Of a stretch of 64,000 bases of DNA, positions 39,259 to 51,717 are shown in pieces. The notes under the pieces were generated by a model. The model was not told the DNA's origin, did not search any database, and was given only the letters and a program-made list of their open reading frames with translations. Both the position numbers and the translations under genes were made by a program. This DNA comes from Hybos culiciformis (Eukaryota; Arthropoda; Insecta; Diptera; Hybotidae), in assembly GCA_964007475.1 (NCBI GenBank), contig OZ023273.1, positions 115,305,812-115,369,811 on the forward strand, read 5' to 3'. How positions within the stretch are numbered: position 1 is the stretch's first letter; each line of letters begins with the position of its first letter.

Positions 39259-42200
39259 ATAATATAAACTAAATCCTAATAATATTTATTCTACAGAAAG
39301 ATGTATTTAATTAATTAAAAAAAAAGGATATGAAATGTATATTGATTTTAAATTCATGTAAGATTAAGGAATATATCTTGCAAATAATGTAGATAGCCCC
39401 GAAAGAAACACGTTTAAGAAAAATCTAACAAATAAATTAGAATTAAATTTAGAGTTATTTAAGAGGTATAGAGCCTTATCATAGACTTCAGAGAGAAAGT
39501 CTCAAATTTTAAAGATACTGAAAATTAAATTAAATTGAAAAAATAATTTTCAACATTTATTTTTATTAAACCATTTAAATTATCACAATTTTTTTTTTCA
39601 ACGACTACGCACTGAAATTTATAAAAATCATACCATATTTTTTTATTTACAAGGATTCTTAAAATTTTCTGTTCACGATCAACAACATGAAATTTAAATC
39701 CTTCAAAAGTATCTTATTATTATTTTTTTTTGTTGTTGCTGCTGCTTCTTTATTAATGCGTTCAGGTATACACGCATAAAAAGAATTTTTATGCTAAAAA
39801 AAAATATAATCATGTAAAAAAAAAAATTGTTTTTTTTTTTAATGTATATTCGGATAAACATAATGTTAACCAGGTGTTCATAGTTTCACTGAATTTCATA
39901 AGCGCTGTTTTATCTAAAGCGAAATAAAAAAAAATAAATAAAAAACTGTACTCTCAAGGTGCGGTCTTAAGCCTTAATTCCGAAGATTTTATTGTTTGAC
40001 GAGTCTGCTTTTTTGTTTTTTTTTTGTTCGGGCTTAATAGGATAAAATCTATCTTTGCATGTGTATATTTTGTAGGAGGAACTATATATGTGAATGTAGG
40101 ATGAAAACATAGGATTATTATCTTTTGTTTATTTATATAGTAGGTAAATGATTTAATTTGAAAATATTAATTAAATTTTATTTTCTTATGCATTTCTAGA
40201 CTATTTGGACAAAAATAGAAACTGATATGAGTTTTAATAAGTTTTAAAGAAAAACTTAAGATCTTCGAAACGTTTTCAATAATATCAAAAAACTAATGGA
40301 TCAAAAACAAATTCTCAAATGCTAAAAATTTCAAAAAACTATGTATATAAATTACGTACAGTTTTTATTGAAAAAATGTTTAATCCTGATAGTTCGAATG
40401 GATTTTTATTCTTCCTTCTTTACAACTTTTATTCTAAGTTTACGGTGTGGAATATCGTTTTTTAATTAAAAAATCTCATCCTTTTCTATAAATATAATCA
40501 AAATAATCCTGCTGATTATGTGTCAATCAAAATAAAAAAAAAAATCTTCTAAAAAATTGTGCAACAGGATTGACACACAGCATGACATAATTTGTATACA
40601 TGAAAAACATATTTTCCGAATATTATGTGCACAAAATTATTTTGATTTTACAATTATAAACCAGGCAGCTACTGGTTTTGGTCCAATACCTAATTTTTTT
40701 TTTTTTAGAAATAATTTAATAAAACTGTTAATATTGGTTGGTTAATATTTTTTAATAACAGTTTCACTAAAACATTCTTACAAGGATAATGTTATCCAGC
40801 AAAATACTAATTTGGTTTTTAGATTCATGGACGAAAGGATAATATTTGATTCTTAAACTTGTATCTTTGAAAAAAAAATCGCAATTGTACTATGAGTTTA
40901 GTTATGAATGAAAAGACAACAAATTTGAATCTATAACAGACAATTTATGTAAATTTTGGATAACTAATTTCAAAAGAATTAAGTTGATCTTTCTAAAAGA
41001 TTTTCTCTTTTTAAAATCTCTAAAATGAAGAGAATAGACGAACTTACATTTTTCCTAATTAGAAGTTCAACTTATTCCTACTATACTATTATTTCATTTA
41101 TTTATCAATAAATAATTAAAAATTTTAAATTTTTACCGCATTCGAGGTAATTCATTGAAAAATAACATGTATGTAGTTCATAATATTTTTTGATCAATTA
41201 AAGCGCAAAGACCAAAAACAAAATTAAATTGCGATCAAAACAGCGAAACAAAAAATATGAAATTTCAGGATAATAAAAATGGCTTCAACCGACAGGAGGT
41301 CGATTAAATGAGTGACAGCTTCTGTTTTATATGTAAAAATACATATATTTATATATATACACATTTATGTATACTTTTTTTTTGGTACTCTTTTCGTACC
41401 ATGCATTAATTTAATAAATTGAAGAAATTGATTTGATAAATACTTACGGTTTTCAATGAAGAGATTAAATTACTGATTTATGGTTTTACAAAACGTATTT
41501 TAAATATTTTTTAAAAAATAGACACTGATTTAATTACAAGTTCTGTTTCCAATTTTTCTAAGCATTTACAAAAATCGCTAGAAACTTTTTCTATATTAAG
41601 ATATTAAGATATTACAATATAAAGTATTTTTGTCAGTTTAAAAAGGTTGAGACAAAAAATCATTCCTAAATTTAAAGTTAAAAAAAAAACTTTCTGTTCC
41701 ATTTAATTATTGCCCTAATTTCAGATTCAAATAAAAAATCAGTACACTTCAAATACAACAGTTTATTATTCTATAATTCTTTACTCATTGCGTGAACTAA
41801 TAATTTTATTAGAAATAAATTTCATTGAATTAAAAAATAAAATATTTCTACACGCACATCAGGGGTTTTTTATTATGAACTTACTTATTCTTTTTTAATT
41901 TTTTTTTTTCCAACAATAATTTTTATGGATCATATCTAGGTTATTAAATTGAATAAAAAAAAAACATCAAGGATTAGTAGTGTTTTGAAATATTTTATGC
42001 ATGAAATTAATAAAATGGAATTAATAGTGTAAAAAAAAAAATTAAATTCTAAATTTTTTTTTTTGGGGTCGTTGAATCAAACATCCTTTTAAACAAGAAT
42101 ATTGCTAATAATCCTTGATTAAATTGCAATTTTTATTTCCTTTATTCACTGTATCATCCTAATATCCTTTTATTAACAATATCCTTTGATAAAAAAATTG

Positions 42201-42863
42201 TCAGAAAAAAAAATAATAAATTTTCTTTTAGAACCTTGCCCTCTTCTCTTACATTATATTATTCTCGATTAATTTTATCAACAGTTTTAAATCGTATTAT
42301 GAGTCTAGCAATTAAAACTATTTTAATACTTAAAATAATGATATATTCTGAACTCTCAATTGGTTTAACAAGTCAAGTAGAAAAAGACAAGTTCCATGCA
42401 AATCTCAATCCTTGATAATAATTTTATGAACAATTATACTTAGTATATAATAGGATAACGACAAATGTTAATTCACCAAGACGTTAGATTTTATTTTTTG
42501 AATAATTAAATACTTCTTGTTTGTTATAATTTTTATTTATGAATTCAATTTAAATTTAATTAATTATTTAACATTACTATTAAAATTAACAATACTTTTA
42601 TATTTAAAGGTTTAGCAAATTATAAATAGGGATATATTACAAACAAAAATTTCCTTACTTTTCACATTTTATATAAAACGTATATATACATAAATATGGA
42701 ATTAATTTACTTTAAGGAATTTTTTATTGGTAAAATTATTTATTAAGAGCAATTTTTATTTAAATCTAAACTTATTTTATCAATTCATTGAATTTTAATT
42801 ATTTTCTTTTTTAGCTATAAATATTCTGTTTTGGCTTCAAAGTAGTATTTAGTATTGAAAATA

Positions 42864-42928
42864 AAAAGTTCAACTCATTGTAACCTGCAGACATCATGTC
42901 TGCTCTCTCGACTGTCAATTGAACTTTT
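42864..42928. repeat. Small nested inverted repeat with a Smad-box-like palindrome
   Basis: Outer arms AAAAGTTCAA and TTGAACTTTT enclose a perfect palindrome GCAGACAT-C-ATGTCTGC at 42887-42903. The inner arms contain CAGAC/GTCTG, the core bound by Smad proteins. Any function is speculative. Confidence 0.4.
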
Positions 42929-45900
42929 TTTTTTGTTCAACTATCGTTTATTCAATTTTTAAACTTTTTTTTTTTTATTTTAAGAATAATAAAGTTATTT
43001 AGTGTATTCCGATGACTAATGCTTGCGTCTTTTATTGTGAATTTTGGTTCTTAAAATTTTATGATTAAAGAAATCTTGAGATAATAAATTATAAGCAATC
43101 ACGAAAAGGTATTTTTTTTTTAACATTCAAATTTACAAATAGGTCTTCTTATGGGTTGGAAAAAAAATCTGAAATTTTTTTTGTTATTAATTATAATTTA
43201 ATTGGGCGCAAACTCCAGATCCAAATGTGATGGAAAATATATAATGGAAAATAAAATATTACGCCTTGAAGAAAAAATAAGACTAAACCTTTTTTAGCAA
43301 TACTATATACTATATAGACATATTAATGGCATATAACTTACCTACTTTCAATTTTCTTTGAAAAAGATAGTTTTGTTTTAAAACAATGAAATTGAAAGTG
43401 TAGCTGTCCTATTGAAGTGAAGTTATGATTTTTCCAAATACCGGTTAGTTTAATAAAACAGAATATCAAATATTTTCCTTAAATTTCAAATTATTAAATG
43501 AAATTTTATTTATTCACTGACAATACTTTTCCTTGCTCTTGTATACAGAAAGCAAATGGAAATGAACAATTTATCTTCATCACAATCATATGGATTTTTT
43601 CAGGCTTATTTACACTTTTTTTTTAAAATTTTTTAATTTTTTTTTTTTGTATTTTTAATGATCGTAACAGACTTTTAATTTTTTTTTAAACATAAATTTT
43701 TATTTCGTAAATCATAAATAAGATATTTTATTATTGTTTTACAAAATGCATCAGTTCAACTGTAGAAGAAGGGAAATCAAGATTTTGAAGTTCAGATTAT
43801 TTCCTAAAATTTTCATTGTAAACAAGGGAAAAATGTAAGTTACAAAAATTAAAAATTTTTGTGCGAAACCTATTTATTTCCCTAAAAAATTGGCTCCACA
43901 TTTGAAGTATATCATGTTCATTTAATTGAACATCAATAAATTGACTTAATCTGTATCACGAAACTACAACCATGGTAAATCTTAAAGTCGTAATGCAACA
44001 AGATCGTGGCTATGGTTTACTTTATCGAAATCATAAGTCTCATTTCGAACATAATCGACAATAGTATACTATTTACTACAAATTAGAAGAATGCAGAATT
44101 AGAGCTCGTTTGATGAGACGATCTTTCAAGACGAATTTTTCAAAAAAAATCAATGTCATATTTTACGATATACAGATATCTTATTGCTCGATATCCTTTT
44201 GCTTCTCATTGTGATACCTTTAGTTTATTTATACTCCCAATAATCAAATTCGAAAAATCGTTCGAGAAAAATATGAATTTTAATATTGGTCTATAAGTCT
44301 CAACATATAATTTTGTCGTAATATCATCAACAAATGAATTCTTTAATATAATAGCTCAAACACAAAATATCTTGAAACTATTTGCTTAGGCTTTAGGGTG
44401 GTTAAGTTTATTGTAATAATAAAATAAAAATGACTTTTGAAGCTATAAAAAAATTTATAATTTTTATGATGAAAACGATCACGTTTGTTATGATGTTATT
44501 TTTTAATGTCATTTGAAATGATTTATTTCAATAAATTTATGGGTCAAGTCCTCTTTTAAATGCTGTTCTCACTAATAAAATAAAAAAAAATTAATGAGTT
44601 TTATTAGTCTACGGAATGCAAAGCCTCTGGTCCTTTAAAATTAATAGATTTTTATTTAAAAATCTAATCGTCTCAAAGGTGTTACTAATGTTCCTCATAT
44701 GGATAAAAATGTAATAAAAAAAACTAATAAAATAATATTACGTTTTTTAAATTTTTTAATAACCATTAAGGTGAGAAAAATATGAAAAATAAGATTTTTT
44801 TTTTTTATATTCAACGCGCGGCAATTTCATATTTTTTAAAATAAATTTTGATACTTAATATTTTAAAGCTATGGAATGTGAACCAGTGTTCAGTTTTAGT
44901 CGGAATATAGTTTCTTGCATTGTCGGTACTTGTTCTTTCATTGGCGATTAATTAATTAATTGAATTCTATTCATTTTCATTCATTTGCATCTTATCTAAA
45001 ATTTTTTGGTTCTGATTCAATAGTTGAAAGGGCTGAACTGTTGAAACACTTCGTAACTATATAAGTACATTAAACATAAAACTCAAATAAATTTATCTGA
45101 CTTGTTCTTTAAAGGTAACTGAGAACTTTAAATTTAAGTAAATAAATAGATTAAACGCATATATTTTTCATTAAAAATGTTCTTGTTAATGTTAATTTAA
45201 AGTTTACCTATTTAAATTTATCTCTATATTTTTCTACAAAATACAAATAAACTGATTAATATGTCTGAAATGAAAATCTTTTTCTAGGATTTTATTTCCC
45301 TATTATGTGTACATATGAATATATGTAAATTCGTACGATACAGTGTACACACAGTATCTACTATATTTCAAATATAAAAATAATAAAAATTTAGTATTCA
45401 TTTTATCTTTGGGGAGGCTTATTTATGTGGGACAATAAATATATTTTTCTTAAAAATAGAATATTAAATATTGTATCCATTTCTATCCATTTAAATCTCA
45501 TTTTCATTTTAGCTTTTTCCATAAAAAGTTAATGTAACACAAAATGGAGAAAAAAAAAACATCCTTTTAGTTTTATTTTGTTTTTTTTTTTCCTATATTT
45601 CTACATCTAAATGATAGGAAAAATTTTACAATTACATGAAATATGTGTAATTTAGAAATTTAACTCCACTGGATTGCATACTTTTTGAATATATGTATAT
45701 GCATCAAATATTATATCAACTTGACAAATGCAATTTCTTACCTCTCAAACATCAAACAGGAAAGAGCTACTAATTTCAATTGAAATAATAATAAAGAACA
45801 TAAAATTGGCTGAAAAAATAAAAAATATTACAATAATATTAATGTCGCACACTATTAACGTAAACTTCGGTTTTAAGCTTCAGTTTGTCACATTTATAGA

Positions 45901-47381
45901 ATAACGCAGTTTGTTCGAATAAAATTGTTTCCTATTTTTTATATACTTTTTATAGCTTTTAAGATACTTATAATATTTATATATATAGATAGTAAAAACA
46001 TGCAGATGAATCCTTTTTTTTTTTAACCCAAAAAAAAAGTTTTGTATTTTCTGCTTAAGTGTAAGGATTTTTTAGTTTTATTTTGTGCAAAAAAGTTTTT
46101 ATTTCTTTTTTCTTCTGTTAGTCACATGCGATTATAAACAAAATGGATCCTTATTTAGATTGCTTTTAAATTACTTCTCTATTACATGCACAAGCAAAAG
46201 TAAAAATTTATGTTTTTTTTTGTTCTTTTAGAATAAAACTATGATGCCAGTTCGCCAATTGCTATATCAACTGAATAAAATTGTAGTAAATTCTTTTTCT
46301 TCTGGGTGAAATAAATAAATCGACATGCTAAAAACTAGAATTGCTATAAACAGAATAAATTTACTTAATTATTTGTATGAAACCAAGAAAAAAAAATTAC
46401 TATAAACTTGTTTTGGTTGCCTCTGAAATATTCATTCTTGAGATCAAGCAAGCAATAATTGAATACTAATTTCTAAAAAACAGTTTACAAAACGAGAAGA
46501 TTATTTCAATCCTTGTATCTAAAAAAAAAATTTTCAGAAGAAGAATTTGATTTTTTAACTTCACATGCAAATCACATCGTAACAAATTACGAAAGCTTTC
46601 AATGTGTAATTTGAATTGTGAAAACTATTATTTATGACTCGTGAAAATTTCTTGTCTGCTCTTTTAGTATATACTTTGGTCAGGATACGGCAAAAATAAA
46701 AAAAAAAAAAAACAAGGAAAAAAGAAACAACAGCAAAAAAAATATCACATTATGCATTAAAATTATAGTAATTTAGACTAAGAACGTTTTTGCTATATAA
46801 ATATCTTTTAAAATAAAAATAAAGTTCTATGTAAAATAATTTTTATGGAGGGAGACTTATATTATTCAATGTAATTTCTTATAATATATATTTTTTTGTT
46901 AGACAAAAAAAAAGGACTAGAAGATATTATGCAGTTTTAAGTGGTTGATAGTTTTTTTTTCTTGTACTTTAAAAATTAGCAGTTACAGTTCACTTGCTTA
47001 AAAGCTTTTTGAAATTTATTCAGAAATGAGAACAAAACATAGAGATAATATAATATAATATATATTCAAATTATATATTGATCCACAGAAAACGTAAAAT
47101 TCTCTTAAAACTAATATGGAAAAAATATTATTAATTGTTTGTTTTGTGCTAGGAAGTTATAAAAACTAACATTTTTAAATATTTGTCCAAATACAAATTA
47201 ATGAATTTTCTTATTTGCTTCATTTAAGTTTTATAGGATATAGATAGGGTATTGTGTAAAGTTACGATGGAAAATATGACAAATTGGTTTGGATGTTCAA
47301 TTGGTTTCTTCAATCGATCTCTGTCAATGTACAATTTTTCATCGTAATACAGAATAAAATATCGACATTTATTTTATAGAA

Positions 47382-47671
47382 AGACTAGTCGAAATACCCG
47401 GCTTCGCACGGTAGTCCCGAACTTATATTAATATCAAAAGGCGTTAATCCAGATTTCGTGCACTAAAAAAAACAGAATTTCAAAATTTGTTAAATAGCCA
47501 CTTCCCCATTGTCTTAACACATGAAGTCTTCTAAATAGTCGATTCGGGTCCAACGCTATAATATTTTATCGGAACATACCTAAATTGCATTTTGTGCACT
47601 AAAAAAAAAAACAGAATTTCTAAACAGAGAAACAGAGAATTTTCATTTTTATTTATTAGATAAGTAGATAT
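47382..47671. repeat. Probable degenerate dispersed repeat
   Basis: A GC-richer start (AGTCGAAATACCCGGCTTCG) is followed by two copies of a GTGCACTAAAAAAAACAGAA-type segment (about 47457 and 47595), with an end like TTTTTATTTATTAGATAAG. Similar CCCGGCTTCGC-type starts are common in invertebrate interspersed repeats. The family is not identified. Confidence 0.4.
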
Positions 47672-50591
47672 TAACTATTTTTAGGTTCCTGTAGGTAGAT
47701 ATTAAATATTTTTGCAACAAAAATTATTTTTAGACCTAATTCCGAGCTCGAAATCGAGGCTAAATTTTTGTTTTTAATTTCCTTTAATCGAAATCCATTA
47801 TTTAAAATATACTAACTACGAATTTTTTTTTTAATGTTGGAGTTTTGTAATTTATCTTAATCGATTATTTTGATTTTTTTGCACTACAGACATATCTGTG
47901 GCCACAAGGCATAACCGCTTAAGTCGAGTTAGGCGGTTATGATTTCATTATTTTCAACTGGTAGTCATATGATTCTACGCCTCATATTTGGCTTTTAAAA
48001 ACTTAAAATGGTTTTAAAATTCTACAATTTTCTCAAATTAGGTTCCATTTATATTTCTTATTCGATTTCAGGAAAGGATTTTAAACTTTAAACTGCTCTC
48101 CTGAAAATTTAGTTAGGCGATTATGCCTTGTGGGTACTGATATATAATCGTGAAAAAAAAAATAATTAACTAACAGTGTTAGAATAACATATAACGAATA
48201 GTTTGGTTGATATTTCAACATTAATCAAAAAAAAAAGTTGTTTTATTTCAAATCTTGATGATTGACAAATAACTTTATTCGACACAAAAAGTTTCGCTCA
48301 TTTCTAGAGTTTCTACATAAAATTGCGTTTAAAGCATAAATTTAAAGCAAAAAAAAACAAGTATGTAATTTCTTTGCATTATAATATATTGCATCGAAAA
48401 TCCATAATCTTTTTTTTTTGCATAAAGAAAATTAAGTCACAAGTTGTCCTCTGACATGTGCGCTATTATTTCGAAAAAGGTAAAAAGAAACTTATAAAAA
48501 AAAAAAAAAAGTGTTAAAGGAGGTGACAATTAGGACATTCCTATTGAAAAAGAAATCTTTTGTCATTAATGGAAATATGTACGTACTATGTTTAAAAATA
48601 AAAAAAAATAAATAAAAATAAAGATATTTTTGAGTACCTGTCAATCATACTTATTTATTTTTTTTTTTTTGTTTGAATCATTTGCGCATTCGTAATTTTC
48701 TTCTTAAATTTAAATATGCTAAAAAAGGGGTTGAAAATTTTCGTCAATTGGGACAGGATTTACAAAAAGAAATATTAATAATTTTATTTTATTTTTTTAT
48801 CTAAAATGTACATAGCCGAATCTACTCACACCTTAATGAAGTTAAATGGGTATACCTAATTGTTGATGATGAAAATTTTAAATATAAAAATCTATTAATT
48901 TTCAATTTTGGGTAAGTTATTCAAATATTGACACTCTTTAATTTTTATTTCATGAATTTATTAGTACTGTTTTCGAACATTCAGCACAAATTCTTTATTT
49001 GATAATGATTAAGGTTAGCGAAAATTCTAATCCATATAACATCAAAATATGATATGTCCATCCGAACTAAACTAACAATATGATCAAATTTTATTATGCG
49101 TCAAAAAGAAAAACGTTCCTACAACACTAATATAGATTAAAAATGAAAAAAAATTTTACTTGTTGTATGTTGTTGTTTAGCATAATATCATGATTGTTAA
49201 AATTGGCAAACAGGTTAGAAATGTATCCTAAAATAGTAAAATTTATTTATTATTATTATTCCAAAAATAGAATAAGTACTTTTATAGCGTACGATTAACC
49301 GTTTTTAATGAATGTATGTATTTAGAAGTCAGTATAGTCGGTCTACAATATTAAAATTGCCCTAAGATTTTCTGTCTAACAAACAAAAGGGTTTCTTTTT
49401 AATAAACTGGTGACTTGAGAAAATCTGTTAACGATATAGGGACAATTTTAAAATTAATATGCGTAAATATACGCATAGTTATTTTGATTCAAGATATTTT
49501 TCGATTTAATTTTTTATTTTTATTTTTTTTTTTTTTCAAGAAAATAAATGAAAAGATACTTTATTTGATTGATAAGATTACAAAATTCGTTTTTAAAAAT
49601 TTTAATAAGAGACCCTTAAAAATAAAATATTACAGCACTTAAAAAAAATAATTAGTTTATTTATTTCAGTCGTAAATTAATTAATTTTTTCTATACATTT
49701 TAATTTTAATTTTCATTATAGCTAACTGGAATTTTTTTTAAATAATTATAATGAATCCATGGCAATAATTATAAGACTATCCATGACTATAGTAATAAAA
49801 GCATAATTCTGAGTACAGATAATTGTATTTACAAAAGAAAATGAAAAAACTTTTTTCCTAACAAGCTTAACAAGCTCTTAGTCAGGTTTAAGCTAAATGA
49901 AAATTTTCGATATTTAGCCGGAAGCTAAAGCAAGCAAAAAAATAAAATATCCAACTCCAAAAACTAATCTGTATAGAATGAAATTGTTTTTTTTTTTTAT
50001 TATTAATGAAAACGTATTTAATTTCGTCAATTTTTTTTTTTATTTTTTTAATTTCTCAATAATTTATTACCAACTGCTGAGTATCCAATTAAAACCTAAA
50101 AATTAAATGTCAGACATATGTATTGTATATATATAAAAGTATTCTGCAGAAACCATGGTTTATAAAAATTTAAAGAAAAAAAAAAATAGCATAAAAAAGT
50201 ACCATAACCAGTTTAGTTTTATTATAACGAAAAAAAAAAAAAAAATTGTATTAATTTTCTGATTGCGAAACTAAATATTTTACTATAGCAAAATGGAGTA
50301 AAATTTGCCTCAGGTATAAATATTTGGATACAGGGTATTTTATTTATTTATTATTTTAAAAATAAACTAATTAAAATAGTTAGAGAATAAGTTTAAAAAA
50401 TAGATTGTTGTTCATTCTCCAAAAGACTTGCTACAAAACTATGAATAGAAAGTTGTGTAATTATTTTGCTTTTTAATTTTCTTCACTTTTTTTTTTTAGG
50501 TACTTTCCAATCTTCCATAATCTATCTTGGATGATATATTTGTCAAAATGTTAAAAAATTAAACTGATTTAAAGATACTAAGTCAGAGCTT

Positions 50592-51114
50592 ATAGCTTTG
50601 CTACACTTCAGGTTACCAACCATGAATTTCATGGTTTGAAAATAGGTGGGGCGTATGGAGTGACACACTTAAAAAATGGTTTTGTTTGAAATTTAAAAAA
50701 AAAATTGTTTTAAAATAAAATTTAAATTTTTGTAATTTAAAAAAAGAAACTTAATTTTTGTAATTTAAAGAAAAAATTGGAATTAAAAATAATATTCAAT
50801 TTTTTTTTTTAAATATTTTGATTTTTTATTTTTTTGACAACCGACAATTTATTATTATTTTTTTTATATTGAAGTATTTTAAAGCATGATTTTTTCTGTA
50901 AATTTTCTGCAAATTGACAGGTTGTACCTTTTTTTTTCAAATGCAATAAAACTATGTAGTAAAATTTCTAGGTTTGTGTCAAACGTACTTTGAAACCATG
51001 AAAAAATAAAAATAAAATTTATATGACAAACCCAGTATCAAACACAGAACGAACCTATTTTTTTCTGCAAAACATGAAATTCAATGTTTGTAACCTGAAG
51101 TGTAGCGGAGCTAT
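50592..51114. mobile_element. TIR element of about 523 bp
   Basis: Left ATAGCTTTGCTACACTTCAG then GTTAC is mirrored on the right by ATAGCTCCGCTACACTTCAG then GTTAC. Similarity goes on into ATGAATTTCATG versus TTGAATTTCATG, giving a TIR of about 42 bp. The interior is A/T-rich and non-coding. Confidence 0.75.
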
Positions 51115-51675
51115 TACATATATATAATTCTGATAAAAATTTGATGTTCCTCATTATAATAGAATTGAAACTGTTCAAAAAGTTAAATAAAATTTTAAAA
51201 TTCCGAACTTATTAAATTATTTTTTAATTTTAAATTCAATAACTACTAAAAAGATAAAAAAAAATTATATACTAAAATTTAATACTGTACGAAATCTGTT
51301 TTTAAGTTCTGCTTTTTAAAAATATTATTTTTAATAAACATTCTGTACAATAAAATCAAAAAAAAAAAACCATTTTCTGCATTTGGCATTCTAAATTAAG
51401 AAAAAAAAAATTAAATGTACCAAAACCTTGCTATCAGCAAGAAAACACATTTTACCTCATGAAATACCATAAGTTAAGAACAAACTAAATAAACTCCCAT
51501 GTAACTTCTCCTCCTACAAAAAAAAAAAAAGCCAGACAATCCTTATTTCACTAAATTTTATAGATATTATGTTTTTTCATATCAGTTTTTCCCATTTAAA
51601 GACCACAAGAAAAAAATTAAAAAAAAAAACAAAAAATAAAGAAAAACAAAATTCAAAATCCAAACAAACACTCAC

Positions 51676-51717
51676 CCAGGGTGTCCTTGTTATTATATCC
51701 TGCTGTGGTTTTTCCAT
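51676..51717 (-). CDS. Candidate first coding exon (MEKPQQDIITRTPW) with GTGAGT donor
   Basis: A GC-richer patch in A/T-rich DNA reads ATG at 51717-51715 followed by 13 more codons (MEKPQQDIITRTPW), then a strong donor GTGAGTG from 51675. An in-frame TAA lies 18 nt upstream of the ATG, so this would be an initiating exon. The donor is phase 0, matching the phase 0 start of the exon at 20637. Joining 51717-51676, 20637-20501 and 13156-11596 leaves one open frame of about 579 codons. A TATAAAA lies at 51801-51795, but such strings are common here. The exon is short, so chance cannot be excluded; linkage across about 31 kb is inference. Confidence 0.4.

Larger units (their letters stand above)
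20638..51675. other. Long gene-poor stretch, candidate first SoxN intron
   Basis: About 31 kb with no convincing ORF. All ORFs of 60-100 codons here are low-complexity Phe, Lys, Asn and Ile strings from A/T runs. It holds the second foldback element, several TIR elements, both LINE fragments and one possible plus-strand exon, listed separately. The block 24750-25590 is especially dense in A and T runs of 10-17 nt. Large introns beside developmental regulators often carry enhancers, but none can be placed by eye. Confidence 0.4.

Noticed and set aside
41281..41312. Small plus-strand ORF MASTDRRSIK in a less AT-rich patch
   Set aside because: Ten codons, no splice sites and no recognisable protein.
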